A program made the position numbers and the translations under genes. The notes under the pieces are model-generated. The model had not been told where the DNA came from. It searched no databases and saw only the letters and a list, made by a program, of their open reading frames with translations. Of a stretch of DNA of 64,000 bases, positions 10,186 through 18,645 are shown piece after piece (the first letter of the stretch is position 1; every line of letters starts with the position of its first letter). The DNA comes from Vibrio breoganii (GTDB lineage Bacteria; Pseudomonadota; Gammaproteobacteria; Enterobacterales; Vibrionaceae): positions 2,170,001-2,234,000 of the forward strand of contig NZ_CP016177.1 of assembly GCF_001677275.1 (NCBI RefSeq), in the 5' to 3' direction.

Positions 10186-10209
10186 TGTTAGTATCTATTA
10201 AATCTAACA
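10186..10209. promoter_or_regulatory. Candidate LysR operator
   Basis: TGTTAG-N12-CTAACA, 16 bp upstream of the LysR gene start and inside the divergent promoter region shared with the recX-like gene. Spacing fits an LTTR site; inferred only. Confidence 0.35.
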
Positions 10210-10357
10210 CCGTTCTGAATAATGACAAATTAATTTGAGTAGATATCAAGGTGTTACTGTAAAAATAACCATCCAAATATCAAACTATAAAGACTAGTTA
10301 AATCAACCATTATCTAAGTTATGATTACCTCTGCTATTCAAATTTTTCGATACTGTT

Positions 10358-11170
10358 ATGAATTCTGACTCCAACAAACCAAGAAAAGCCACACGCATCG
10401 AGAGCGTGATGAATTCTGCTATGTGGCACCTTACTCAGAGGGATATGACCGAGAGTGAACTACTGACTAAGCTCAAGGCGAAAACAGATAACCAAGAATG
10501 GATCGATCAGACTTTAGAGAGCCTTCGAGGCTACGGTTATCTCAAGTCTGATTCTGTGTTTGCCGAACAGTTTGCTGAGCGCTCTTTTAGTAGTGAGTAT
10601 GGTTCAAACTACATTGCCGAGAAGTTGAAGCATAAAGGGATTAGCGAGCACACCATTGTCAGCGCTATCGATACAGTTAAAAAGCGACTTGAAATAGACG
10701 AGTTGGCTATTTTGCTAGAGCGACTCAATAACCAATATCAGGAGTTTACGATCAGTCGTGAGAAGCTGGTTAATTCTCTCTTAAAGCGTGGTTTTACATT
10801 TCAGCAGGTGCAAACGGCTATCTCTCAGCACCCTGCCGTGAAGACTTTACGCTCAAATTTAGAAATCAAAGCTGAAAAGGCAGACCTTGAAAAAGAAGTG
10901 CTCAAGTATGTGAGAAAAGGCAAAGGTCTTACTGTCATTCGACAGGAACTCAAGCAACGTAAAATTGACATTTCCGACCTCGATTCCTTCATCGAGCAAG
11001 CGATTAACAGCGGAGAGATAGACTTTTTTACTTCTTGCCTCGAGCAACTACATAAAAAGTCTTACGACCTGAATGACTTCAAAGAGCGAAATAAAGCCTA
11101 CGCCATGCTTTCCCGAAAAGGCTTCTCTTCTGAGGAAATAAAGTATGCGTTGAGCGACGGAGAAGAGTAA
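10358..11170 (+). CDS. RecX family protein, long two-module form
   Basis: 270 residues against about 150-170 for standard RecX. The first part (about 15-150) has the three-helix RecX repeats (AMWHLTQRDMTESELLTKL, IDQTLESLRGYGYLKSDSVFA, KGISEHTIVSAI). The second part (about 165-265) appears to repeat the pattern (VLKYVRKGKGLTVIRQEL, FKERNKAYAMLSRKGFSSEE). Classical RecX modulates RecA filaments and sits beside recA, which is not in this window, so this is probably a paralogue of unknown role. No LexA box was recognised upstream. Confident on family, not on function. Confidence 0.75.
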   Translation: MNSDSNKPRKATRIESVMNSAMWHLTQRDMTESELLTKLKAKTDNQEWIDQTLESLRGYGYLKSDSVFAEQFAERSFSSEYGSNYIAEKLKHKGISEHTIVSAIDTVKKRLEIDELAILLERLNNQYQEFTISREKLVNSLLKRGFTFQQVQTAISQHPAVKTLRSNLEIKAEKADLEKEVLKYVRKGKGLTVIRQELKQRKIDISDLDSFIEQAINSGEIDFFTSCLEQLHKKSYDLNDFKERNKAYAMLSRKGFSSEEIKYALSDGEE

Positions 11171-11217
11171 TCCACGACGCATAATTGGCTTACTTTCTAT
11201 AAAGGAAGTGAAAATCA

Positions 11218-11231
11218 TCTTTGATCAAAGA
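11218..11231. other. Perfect 14-bp palindrome
   Basis: TCTTTGATCAAAGA, in the 247-bp spacer between the recX-like and rlpA-like genes. Possible protein-binding site; nothing else was recognised in the spacer. Confidence 0.3.
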
Positions 11232-11417
11232 CAACCAACACTCACCACTACAGTCCTTTCAGAAACCCAAAACGCTTAAAGCATGTGTGAGATGTTGCTC
11301 ATTGGAACACCACCCTGTTTATAGTTTCCATCCTTTACATAGCTATGACGTGTAGAAATCATTCATCGCTAAGATCTATTTGAAACACACTCTTCCAATC
11401 CTTAATAGATACTATAA

Positions 11418-11843
11418 ATGAAAAAACTACTGATCATTCTTCCTATTCTTTTAGCTCTTATTCTTTCTGGATGCTCATCGGCTTCTAGCGGTACTTCGGC
11501 AAAAACAAAACAGTACGCATCAAACCATGACCTGAATGGCCAAGCCTCATGGTACGGCAATGCCTTTCATGGAAAACTCACGGCGAGCGGTGAAACCTAC
11601 AACATGCGAGCTTACACCGCCGCGCACAAGACCTTACCATTTGGCACTATCGTGCGAGTAACAAATACCGAAAACAACAAGAGTGTCGACGTGAAGATCA
11701 ACGATAGAGGGCCTTACGTTAAGGGGCGAGTAATTGATTTGTCATTAGTTGCTTTCAACAAAATTGGTGACAGCAGTAAAGGCTTGGCGCCAATCAAGAT
11801 CGACATTCTCGATGACAGCAATACATTTAGGTATAAGCATTAA
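11418..11843 (+). CDS. RlpA-domain lipoprotein (short form)
   Basis: 141-residue lipoprotein (lipobox LSGC, Cys19) with a double-psi beta-barrel RlpA domain: GQASWYGNAFHGKLTASGE, AHKTLPFGTIVRVTN, VKINDRGPYVKGRVIDLS. RlpA proteins are septal lytic transglycosylases acting on denuded glycan strands. This copy lacks the C-terminal SPOR domain of classical RlpA, so septal targeting may differ. The conserved NDRGP segment and its Asp are present, so catalysis is plausible. Monocistronic. Confidence 0.88.
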   Translation: MKKLLIILPILLALILSGCSSASSGTSAKTKQYASNHDLNGQASWYGNAFHGKLTASGETYNMRAYTAAHKTLPFGTIVRVTNTENNKSVDVKINDRGPYVKGRVIDLSLVAFNKIGDSSKGLAPIKIDILDDSNTFRYKH

Positions 11844-11939
11844 TTTACTGACTCTTGAGGCTTATTATCACCATTGTGAACCAAGAACAGCATCGCTACG
11901 TACACAGTCTCGGTAATAACCAAAATCGTCGAGGCAAAT

Positions 11940-12161
11940 ATGAAAAGCGCAGCAATACTTGCTCTACTGTTCTCTGGTTCAGTATTAGCAAACCCTGACA
12001 TTTGTATGGAAATTGGTAAGGCACAATCCGTTAACGACCATGAAAGAGTGATTGAACTGGCTGCAGGATTGAACCCAGAGGACGTTGAACAGTGCAAAGC
12101 TATTGCGGACGACGCACGCGCTGACGCGAATTACGACCTTTACTCTTTGACGGATGATTAG
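11940..12161 (+). CDS. Small exported protein of unknown function
   Basis: 73 residues. A hydrophobic signal peptide (MKSAAILALLFSGSVLA) is probably cleaved before residue 18, leaving a mature domain of about 56 residues, acidic and Ala/Asp-rich, with two cysteines (CMEIG and EQCKA) that could form one disulfide. GAGG lies 5 bases upstream of the ATG and a strong terminator follows, which supports a real gene. I recognise no family. Confidence 0.7.
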   Translation: MKSAAILALLFSGSVLANPDICMEIGKAQSVNDHERVIELAAGLNPEDVEQCKAIADDARADANYDLYSLTDD

Positions 12162-12190
12162 ACCTAGCACCGACGTCTTTTCCAATCTGA

Positions 12191-12218
12191 ACAGCACGCA
12201 ACCTGCGTGCTGTTTTTA
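12191..12218 (+). terminator. Terminator after small exported protein
   Basis: ACAGCACGCA-ACC-TGCGTGCTGT stem-loop followed by TTTTATTT. Confidence 0.88.
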
Positions 12219-12371
12219 TTTGGCCAGCATCAGATAAAACATTATTTTTCAAAGCCTTAAATAGAGTCAGTTATTTGAAAACCTCAATACACATCCTCTC
12301 CAAACTGAGAACAGTGACTCTTTTTCAAGATATAGCAAAGTACCACCCTCAAATACAACTCGCCTATCCAT

Positions 12372-12420
12372 CCAATTAATTGGTTACTCATCGCAATCAT
12401 CAGCTCAATTTTTTGAGCTG
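12372..12420. promoter_or_regulatory. Two palindromes upstream of the PL7 alginate lyase
   Basis: CCAATTAATTGG (12372-12383, perfect) and CAGCTCAA-TTTT-TTGAGCTG (12401-12420, perfect 8-bp arms) lie in the 318-bp spacer between the terminator at 12218 and the lyase start. Either could be an operator; the second could also fold in RNA. Confidence 0.35.
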
Positions 12421-12440
12421 GATCTAGTGATTATGTTTCA

Positions 12441-12462
12441 AAATGTGATCAATCATGCACAT
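12441..12462. promoter_or_regulatory. Possible CRP site upstream of PL7 lyase
   Basis: The left half AAATGTGATC matches the CRP consensus completely; the right half (ATGCACAT) is poor. Its centre is roughly 60 bp before a transcript start predicted from the TATTAT box at 12499, which fits class I activation of a carbon-use gene. Confidence 0.35.
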
Positions 12463-12498
12463 CGTAGCTTATGTTCTTTTCTTCGTAATTAGCACACC

Positions 12499-12518
12499 TA
12501 TTATGTACGACAATAATA
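12499..12518. promoter_or_regulatory. Operator-like palindrome shared with the 29780 site
   Basis: TATTATGT-acg-ACAATAATA. The right arm is identical to the right arm of the perfect palindrome at 29780-29800, and the left arm differs by one missing T. It lies 19-38 bp before the lyase ATG, where a bound protein would cover the promoter. Confidence 0.5.
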
Positions 12519-12536
12519 CATACAAGGAATTACATA

Positions 12537-13580
12537 ATGAAACAAACTCTTGTTCTTGCGGGTTCACTCTTACTTGCTCTACCGGCTGCTGCTGATGTAG
12601 CCAACAACGGAGTTTCGTACCCTGTTCCTGCAGACAAATTCGATATGCGTAACTGGAAGATCACTATCCCTTCAGACATCAATGAAGATGGCAAAGTGGA
12701 TGAGATTGAAGGCGTTGCAATGCTAAGTTACTCTCACGAAGATTTCTTCCACTTAGATAAAGATGGCAATCTTGTATTTGAAGTACAAAACAAAGCTATC
12801 ACTACTAAGAACTCTAAGAATGCCCGCTCCGAGCTGCGTCAAATGCCTCGCGGTGCAAACTTCGACAACATTCTTACCGACTCTAAGATGAACCAGTGGG
12901 CGCTATCAAGCCACCCTGAAGCGGATCAATACAGCGCAGTTGGCGGTACTTTAGAAGCAACACTGAAGGTTAACCACGTTTCTCTTCACGCTAAATTCCC
13001 TGAAAAATACCCAGCACACTCAGTTGTGGTTGGTCAGATCCACGCGAAGAAACACAACGCTCTGATTGAAGCTAAAACCGGCTACGGTCACGGCAACGAA
13101 CCACTGAAAATCTTCTACAAGAAATTCCCAGGTCACGAATACGGTTCAGTTTTCTGGAACTACGAGCGTAACCTAGAGAAAAAAGATCCAAACCGTGCAG
13201 ATATCGCTTACCCAGTATGGGGTAACACTTGGGAAAACCAAGCGGAGCCGGGTAAAGCGGGCATCGCTTTAGGTGAAGAGTTTAGCTACAAAGTTGAAGT
13301 TAAGGGCACCATGATGCACCTGACTTTCGAAACAGCAAGACACGACAAGGTGACTTATGACATCGACCTAAGCAAGGGCATCGATGCGAAAGACCACCCA
13401 ACTGGCTATGCAGAAGATGACTTCTACTTCAAAGCAGGCGCTTACGGTCAGTGTAGTGTTCAAGAATCTCACCCTGTATGGGGTCCAGGCTGTCAAGGTA
13501 CTGGCGATTTCGCTATCGATAAAAAGAATGGCGACTACAACAGCGTGACATTCTCAGCGCTAAAACTAAACGGTAAATAG
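12537..13580 (+). CDS. Secreted alginate lyase, polysaccharide lyase family 7
   Basis: Endo-type cleavage of alginate by beta-elimination outside the cell. 347 residues with a Sec signal peptide (cleavage near AAA/D, 19/20). The three PL7 signature blocks are present: RSELR (97-101), QIH (167-169) and YFKAGAYGQ (297-305). Residues 47-58 (DINEDGKVDEIE) fit the EF-hand calcium-loop pattern, unusual for this enzyme. Cys306 and Cys319 could form a disulfide. QIH (rather than QVH) is often linked to poly-guluronate or mixed preference (family knowledge). It is followed by a strong terminator and starts the first uronate block. Confidence 0.93.
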   Translation: MKQTLVLAGSLLLALPAAADVANNGVSYPVPADKFDMRNWKITIPSDINEDGKVDEIEGVAMLSYSHEDFFHLDKDGNLVFEVQNKAITTKNSKNARSELRQMPRGANFDNILTDSKMNQWALSSHPEADQYSAVGGTLEATLKVNHVSLHAKFPEKYPAHSVVVGQIHAKKHNALIEAKTGYGHGNEPLKIFYKKFPGHEYGSVFWNYERNLEKKDPNRADIAYPVWGNTWENQAEPGKAGIALGEEFSYKVEVKGTMMHLTFETARHDKVTYDIDLSKGIDAKDHPTGYAEDDFYFKAGAYGQCSVQESHPVWGPGCQGTGDFAIDKKNGDYNSVTFSALKLNGK

Positions 13581-13618
13581 TTCACCTTTTAACTCCTAGA
13601 TTATTTGTCTCCACGCTT

Positions 13619-13653
13619 GGCCTTTCACGAACTCTTTGTGAAAGGCCTTTTTT
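13619..13653 (+). terminator. Terminator after PL7 alginate lyase
   Basis: GGCCTTTCAC-N9-GTGAAAGGCC hairpin with a six-T run. Confidence 0.93.
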
Positions 13654-13903
13654 ATTCCCTACACTTTCCTACTTTCTAACTTTCTAGCTTCCGCCCTCCT
13701 CTCGCTCAACCATCCAAGAACTAGCACCTCAACAGTACGTGCTAAGTCGGATAATTCAACGTAGGTCTCAAAAATCACACTTTCACAATTTATTTTTAAA
13801 ACGCAATTTCATTTTACTTGATTGATCGATTTATTTTGTTTAATGTAACCACATAAACAACACAATGTTGTACCCAACACGTGATTACACATAGGACTTA
13901 ATA
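13654..13903. other. Spacer before kduD with 15-bp inverted repeat
   Basis: 250 bp with no gene. It contains a degenerate run of ACTTTCTA-like units (about 13663-13690) and a clean inverted repeat ACAACA-CAA-TGTTGT (13857-13871), 32 bp before the kduD start. That repeat is a plausible operator for the kduD-kdgF transcript; the cognate regulator is unknown. Confidence 0.45.
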
Positions 13904-14665
13904 ATGATTCTCAACTCATTCGATCTAAAAAATAAAGTAGCAATTGTGACTGGCTGTGATACTGGTCTTGGACAAGGCATGGCGCTAGGTCTTGCAAGCG
14001 CTGGTTGTGACATCGTTGGCGTAAACATCGTAGAGCCAACAGAAACCATTGAAAAAATGAAAGAAACAGGCCGTAAGTTCATCGATATTCGTGCAAATCT
14101 GATGAAACTTGACGACATTCCTTCAATCGTTGATCAAGCCGTTACTGAGCTGGGTCGTATCGATATCCTAGTAAACAATGCCGGAATCATTCGTCGTAAT
14201 GATGCGATTGATTTCACAGAGCAAGACTGGGATGACGTAATGGACATCAACGTTAAGTCTGTGTTCTTCATGTCTCAAGCCGTTGCTAAGCAGTTCATCT
14301 CTCAAGGTGAAGGCGGCAAGATCATCAATATCGCTTCTATGCTTTCTTTCCAAGGCGGTATCCGTGTGCCTTCTTACACTGCGTCAAAGAGTGGTGTAAT
14401 GGGTGTGACTCGCCTTATGGCAAACGAGTGGGCAAGCCACAATATCAATGTGAATGCCATTGCACCGGGCTACATGGCGACTAACAACACGGCAGCTCTG
14501 CGTGCTGACGAAGCGCGTAACGCTGAAATTGTTGGCCGTATCCCTGCAGCTCGCTGGGGTACACCTGAAGATCTTGCTGGTCCATGTGTGTTCCTCGCTT
14601 CAAATGCATCTGATTACATCAATGGCTACACCATCGCAGTTGATGGTGGCTGGCTGTCTCGCTAA
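13904..14665 (+). CDS. kduD: 2-dehydro-3-deoxy-D-gluconate 5-dehydrogenase (KduD-type SDR)
   Basis: NAD(P)-dependent short-chain dehydrogenase interconverting 2,5-diketo-3-deoxygluconate (or the alginate monomer DEH) and 2-keto-3-deoxygluconate. 253 residues: cofactor motif TGCDTGLG (16-23), NNAG (91-94), catalytic Ser145, Tyr158 and Lys162, and C-terminal YINGYTIAVDGGW. The overall sequence resembles KduD more than generic SDRs. In alginate degraders the same fold supplies DEH reductase (DehR), so either reaction is possible. It is in an operon with kdgF 11 bp downstream and downstream of a PL7 lyase. Confidence 0.88.
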   Translation: MILNSFDLKNKVAIVTGCDTGLGQGMALGLASAGCDIVGVNIVEPTETIEKMKETGRKFIDIRANLMKLDDIPSIVDQAVTELGRIDILVNNAGIIRRNDAIDFTEQDWDDVMDINVKSVFFMSQAVAKQFISQGEGGKIINIASMLSFQGGIRVPSYTASKSGVMGVTRLMANEWASHNINVNAIAPGYMATNNTAALRADEARNAEIVGRIPAARWGTPEDLAGPCVFLASNASDYINGYTIAVDGGWLSR

Positions 14666-14676
14666 TAGGACCAGTA

Positions 14677-14997
14677 ATGTTTATTTATAACCAAAGCATA
14701 GAGTTAGAAGATCTTGGTGAAGGTGTAAAGCGCAAAATCTTAGCTCATTCAGAAAACATGATGACTGTTGAAGTGCATTTCGATGACGGAGCTATTGGTG
14801 CTTTACATCGCCACCCACATGAGCAAATCACTTACGTTCTATCCGGTGAGTTTGAGTTCACTATTGGTGGCGAAAGCAAAATTGTGAAAGCCGGCGACAC
14901 TATGTACAAAAAACCTGACATTGTTCATGGCTGTACATGCCTAAAAGCAGGTGTGTTGCTGGATAACTTCACTCCTATGCGAAAAGACTTTTTGTAA
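14677..14997 (+). CDS. kdgF: KdgF-type cupin, unsaturated uronate opening
   Basis: 106-residue single-domain cupin. KdgF converts the 4,5-unsaturated monouronate released by pectate and alginate lyases to its open keto form, the step before KduI/KduD or DEH reductase. The metal-binding HRHPHEQ run (44-50) and a later His84 (DIVHGC) match the cupin metal site, and the length is that of KdgF. Stop-to-start spacing from kduD is 11 bp, so both are one operon, and a good terminator follows. Confidence 0.88.
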   Translation: MFIYNQSIELEDLGEGVKRKILAHSENMMTVEVHFDDGAIGALHRHPHEQITYVLSGEFEFTIGGESKIVKAGDTMYKKPDIVHGCTCLKAGVLLDNFTPMRKDFL

Positions 14998-15067
14998 AAA
15001 AGCAGTGTGTTGATTTAGGCTTTAAAGGCTCTATACACGGATTAACTACCAGCAACACACTTATACC

Positions 15068-15109
15068 AAAAGCCACCAAGGATGGGACTTTCATTCTGGT
15101 GGCTTTTTT
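15068..15109 (+). terminator. Terminator after kdgF
   Basis: AAAAGCCACCA and TGGTGGCTTTT arms (11 bp) around an 18-base loop, then a T run. Confidence 0.85.
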
Positions 15110-15376
15110 GTATCCATATATCAGCTAAACACTGTACCTGCATGCTAGTGATAAACCATACGCCAAGATCACGAAGGCCAAGGGTGATTTTGGCAACATT
15201 AAGAAACAGCTCATCGTTTCAACTAGAAACACTTAATTCAAACAAAAATAAAACAACGTTTCATTGATCACATTTCTGACATGAATGATTCGAAGATTCA
15301 TCATACAATATTCATAATGAACCAGTGGTTTAAAAAATAACGACTAGCATTTTATTACTATATTAGGGTGGGAACA
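15110..15376. other. Promoter region of the first symporter gene
   Basis: 267 bp without a gene. A half CRP-like site (TGATCACATTT, 15265-15275) is the only recognisable element. The stretch 15300-15320 (CATACAATATTCATAATG) is AT-rich and weakly resembles the shared palindrome at 12499/29780. Confidence 0.3.
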
Positions 15377-17146
15377 ATGAACATAGACATACTCGTCGTC
15401 GGGGTCTACTTCATCTTTATGATTGCCGTAGGCATCATCTTCAAGCGCTTTGCTGGCAACAGCACCAGTGATTACTTTAGGGGTGGCGGTAAAATGTTGT
15501 GGTGGATGGTAGGCTCAACAGCCTTCATGACCCAATTCAGTGCTTGGACATTTACAGGTGCAGCAGGTAAAGCCTTCACCGATGGCTTTCCTATCATGGT
15601 TATCTTCTGGGCAAATGCCTTTGGCTTTTTGCTGTCATGGATGTTCTTCTCATACCGCTTCCGTCAAATGCGCACAGTAACGCCGATTGAAGGCGTACGT
15701 CGTCGTTTTGGTGCTTCTAATGAACAAGTATTCACTTGGGCAACCATGCCAACCAGCATCGTTTATACCGGTATCTGGCTTAACGGTTTGGCGCTATTTG
15801 TAAGTGCGGTATTTAAGATTGATATCGAAACTACCATTATCGCAACCGGCTTAATTGTTCTGTTCATTTCAGTACTCGGCGGGGCATGGGGCGTTGTAGC
15901 TTCAGACTTTGTGCAGATGGTTGTGATCATGGCTGTAACCGTAGTTTGTGCTGTCGCTGCTCTTATCGAGATTGGCGGGCCTACTAACCTAATTGAGCAG
16001 TTCCCAAGTGACACTATCATGGGTCCAGACATGAACTACCCATTGTTGTTTGTTGCGTGGTTTATCTTCATGTTTGTGAAGCAGCTGCAAAACATCAACA
16101 ACATGCAGGACTCTTACCGCTTCCTTACCGCAAAAGACTCAATTAACGCTCGAAAAGCAGCGCTACTTGCCTTTGCTCTGATGTTGATTGGTCCTGCAAT
16201 CTGGTTCATGCCTCCTTGGGTAACTGCTGTTATCTACCCTGATGCAGCTATGGTTCACGCTGATGCTTTAGGCAACAAAGCAGCGGACGCGGTATACCTA
16301 GTATTCGTAGAGCGTGTGATGCCTGTCGGTATGGTTGGTCTTCTGATGTCTGCGGTATTTGCTGCGACCATGTCTTCTATGGATTCTGGCTTAAACCGTA
16401 ATGCGGGTGTATTCGTTCGAAACTTCTACAGCCCAATCATCAATAAAGACGCATCAGAGAAGAAACTAATGCGTGTGAGCCAGCTGGTTACAGTGCTATT
16501 TGGCGCTCTTATCATCATGGTTGCTTTATTCATCAACTCCCTACGCGAGCTGAGCTTGTTCGACGCAATGATGTACGTAAGTACTCTATTGCAAATGCCA
16601 ATTTTGGTTCCTCTGTTCTTTGGCATGATCATTAAGAAAACGCCAGATTGGGCCGCATGGGCAACACTTGTTGTGGGTATGTTTGTTTCTTATCTAGTGA
16701 GCTTTGTCATTACGCCAGATGTGATTGCCAACATGCTTGGTCTAGAAAATGGATTCACTGCTCGTGAAACATCAGATCTTATCGTTATGAACGGCATCAT
16801 TGGACACCTGTTTATTACTGGTGGTTTCTTCTGCCTAACCACTAAGTTCTATAAAGAGCCTGTAGGCCAACGTGAGAAAGAGCTAGATCACTTCTGGAAA
16901 GATGTTGCAACACCGGTTGTTGAATCTGCTGGTCAAGATGAAATGGATCGTCAACAACGCAATTTGCTGGGCAAACTGATTTTGGTGTTTGGTGCTCTTG
17001 TGACGGCAATGATCTTAATACCAAACCCGTTCTGGGGAAGAATGGCATTCCTATTCTGTGGTGCTGTAGTTGTCACCGTCGGTGTTGCCTTATTACGCAG
17101 TGCTAAGGTGAAGAAAGCGGAACCTCAAATACAAACTCAAAGCTAA
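15377..17146 (+). CDS. Sodium:solute symporter, probable oligoalginate/uronate importer (ToaA-like)
   Basis: 589-residue SSS-family membrane protein with about 14 hydrophobic segments. It starts at ATG 15377 (MNIDILVVG) behind GGGTGGG; a GTG three codons upstream overlaps that ribosome-binding site. N-terminal DYFRGGGKMLWWMVGS and internal SSMDSGLNRNAGV are typical. Its closest relative here is the paralogue at 29943 (shared YFRGGG, WWMVGS, GKA, MPVGMVGL). Similar SSS proteins (ToaA/B/C in V. splendidus) import alginate products; substrate here is inferred from the lyase, kduD and kdgF neighbours. It probably forms a transcript with uxaC and the next lyase gene. Confidence 0.85.
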   Translation: MNIDILVVGVYFIFMIAVGIIFKRFAGNSTSDYFRGGGKMLWWMVGSTAFMTQFSAWTFTGAAGKAFTDGFPIMVIFWANAFGFLLSWMFFSYRFRQMRTVTPIEGVRRRFGASNEQVFTWATMPTSIVYTGIWLNGLALFVSAVFKIDIETTIIATGLIVLFISVLGGAWGVVASDFVQMVVIMAVTVVCAVAALIEIGGPTNLIEQFPSDTIMGPDMNYPLLFVAWFIFMFVKQLQNINNMQDSYRFLTAKDSINARKAALLAFALMLIGPAIWFMPPWVTAVIYPDAAMVHADALGNKAADAVYLVFVERVMPVGMVGLLMSAVFAATMSSMDSGLNRNAGVFVRNFYSPIINKDASEKKLMRVSQLVTVLFGALIIMVALFINSLRELSLFDAMMYVSTLLQMPILVPLFFGMIIKKTPDWAAWATLVVGMFVSYLVSFVITPDVIANMLGLENGFTARETSDLIVMNGIIGHLFITGGFFCLTTKFYKEPVGQREKELDHFWKDVATPVVESAGQDEMDRQQRNLLGKLILVFGALVTAMILIPNPFWGRMAFLFCGAVVVTVGVALLRSAKVKKAEPQIQTQS

Positions 17147-17175
17147 CTGTTAACTCAAACCAAGGAGATCGTCAT

Positions 17176-18627
17176 TTGGCGCTCTCCTCTTTTATGCGTA
17201 TAAGGCCAGACATGTACCAAGAATACATCCATGACAATGTGCTGTTAACCTCATCTCTTGCTCAGCATCTGTATCGCAACTATGCCACACCTATGCCGAT
17301 TATTGATTATCACAATCATCTTGATGCAAAAGATATCTGGTTCAATACCAAGCATAAAAACCTAACTGAGGCATGGCTGCACAGTGATCATTATGTATGG
17401 CGAGCAATGAGAAGCAACGGTATCGCTGAGCGCTACATTACGGGCGACGCCACTGATAGTGAAAAATTCGACAAGTGGTGTGAGGCTATGCCCTACCTCT
17501 TGGGTAACCCTTTGTACCAATGGTCGCATCTAGAGCTAAAACGTTTTTTTGACTGTGATTTGCTGCTTAACCCAAGCAATTCAAAAGCCATTTGGAATCA
17601 TTGCAATAGCGCACTAAGAGCCTCAAACATGAGCACTCGTTCGGTATTGGAGAGGCTCAATGTTGATACGCTTTGTACCACCGATTCTCCTCTGTCAGAT
17701 CTTGAATACCATCAAAAGCTTAAGCATTCAGACTTTGCAGTTAAGGTTTTACCGACCTTCAGAGCCGATGAACTCATTGCATTTAGCAACACTCAAGGTT
17801 TTTTGAGCACCCTGTCTCAACTAAGCCAGATCACCAGTATCAATATTGGCTCACTCGGTAACTACGTTGAGGCCATTGCCAGTCGCATTGAATTCTTTCA
17901 TGAAATGGGGTGCAGACTTTCTGATATCGGCCTGCCAACGGTTTGTTATGCCAAAGGAAGCACAGGGCAATGCGAAAGTATTTTCCTCAAACTACTGACT
18001 GAACAACAACTGTCAGCGCAAGAAAAAGCCCAATTAACCACTTACGTATTAAACCAACTTGGCAAGCTCTATCACAAATATCATTGGAGCCAACAGTTGC
18101 ATATTGGAGTCCTTGCCAATGTGAATGAAAGACGCAAACAAGAGCTTGGTGCAGGTACTGGCTTTACCGTGATTGACCATGATTTAGATATAGAGGCGCT
18201 AGCAAAGCACCTTAGCGATCTTGATAGAGAACACAAACTGCCAAAGACGGTGCTCTACAACCTCAATGCCAATCACAACCAACTGCTTAGCTGTTTAGCG
18301 GGTGCATTTCAGAGTGATGATGCTCCGGGCAAAATTCAATTTGGCGCAGCATGGTGGTTTAACGACCACAAAGACGGCATGGAGGCGCAGCTCACTAGCC
18401 TAAAAAACCTAGGTGCTCTAGGTCGGTTTGTGGGCATGTTAACGGACTCCCGCAATCTATTTTCATTTAGCAGACACGAATATTTTAGGCGTGTGCTGTG
18501 CAACTTACTTGCAAGCTGGGTTGAGAGCGGAGAGATCCCTTACGACCTAGATCTACTTAGGCAGACCGTAGAAAACATCTGCTACCACAATGCAAATAAT
18601 TATTTTAAATTCAACGATATAGCATAG
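17176..18627 (+). CDS. uxaC: Uronate isomerase UxaC
   Basis: Isomerises D-glucuronate to D-fructuronate and D-galacturonate to D-tagaturonate. 483 residues, close to the E. coli enzyme in length and in segments: metal-binding HNH (46-48, DYHNHLD), HYVWRAMRSNGIAERYITGDA, GNPLYQWSHLEL, AAWWFNDHKDGME, GRFVGMLTDSRNLFSFSRHEYFRR. The start is a TTG at 17176, chosen because AAGGAG lies 8 bases upstream; the next ATG (17194) is too far from it. Standard alginate breakdown does not need UxaC, so its place here suggests the pathway also handles a saturated uronate. Confidence 0.92.
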   Translation: MALSSFMRIRPDMYQEYIHDNVLLTSSLAQHLYRNYATPMPIIDYHNHLDAKDIWFNTKHKNLTEAWLHSDHYVWRAMRSNGIAERYITGDATDSEKFDKWCEAMPYLLGNPLYQWSHLELKRFFDCDLLLNPSNSKAIWNHCNSALRASNMSTRSVLERLNVDTLCTTDSPLSDLEYHQKLKHSDFAVKVLPTFRADELIAFSNTQGFLSTLSQLSQITSINIGSLGNYVEAIASRIEFFHEMGCRLSDIGLPTVCYAKGSTGQCESIFLKLLTEQQLSAQEKAQLTTYVLNQLGKLYHKYHWSQQLHIGVLANVNERRKQELGAGTGFTVIDHDLDIEALAKHLSDLDREHKLPKTVLYNLNANHNQLLSCLAGAFQSDDAPGKIQFGAAWWFNDHKDGMEAQLTSLKNLGALGRFVGMLTDSRNLFSFSRHEYFRRVLCNLLASWVESGEIPYDLDLLRQTVENICYHNANNYFKFNDIA

Positions 18628-18645
18628 CTATTAAGGTATTTTGTC

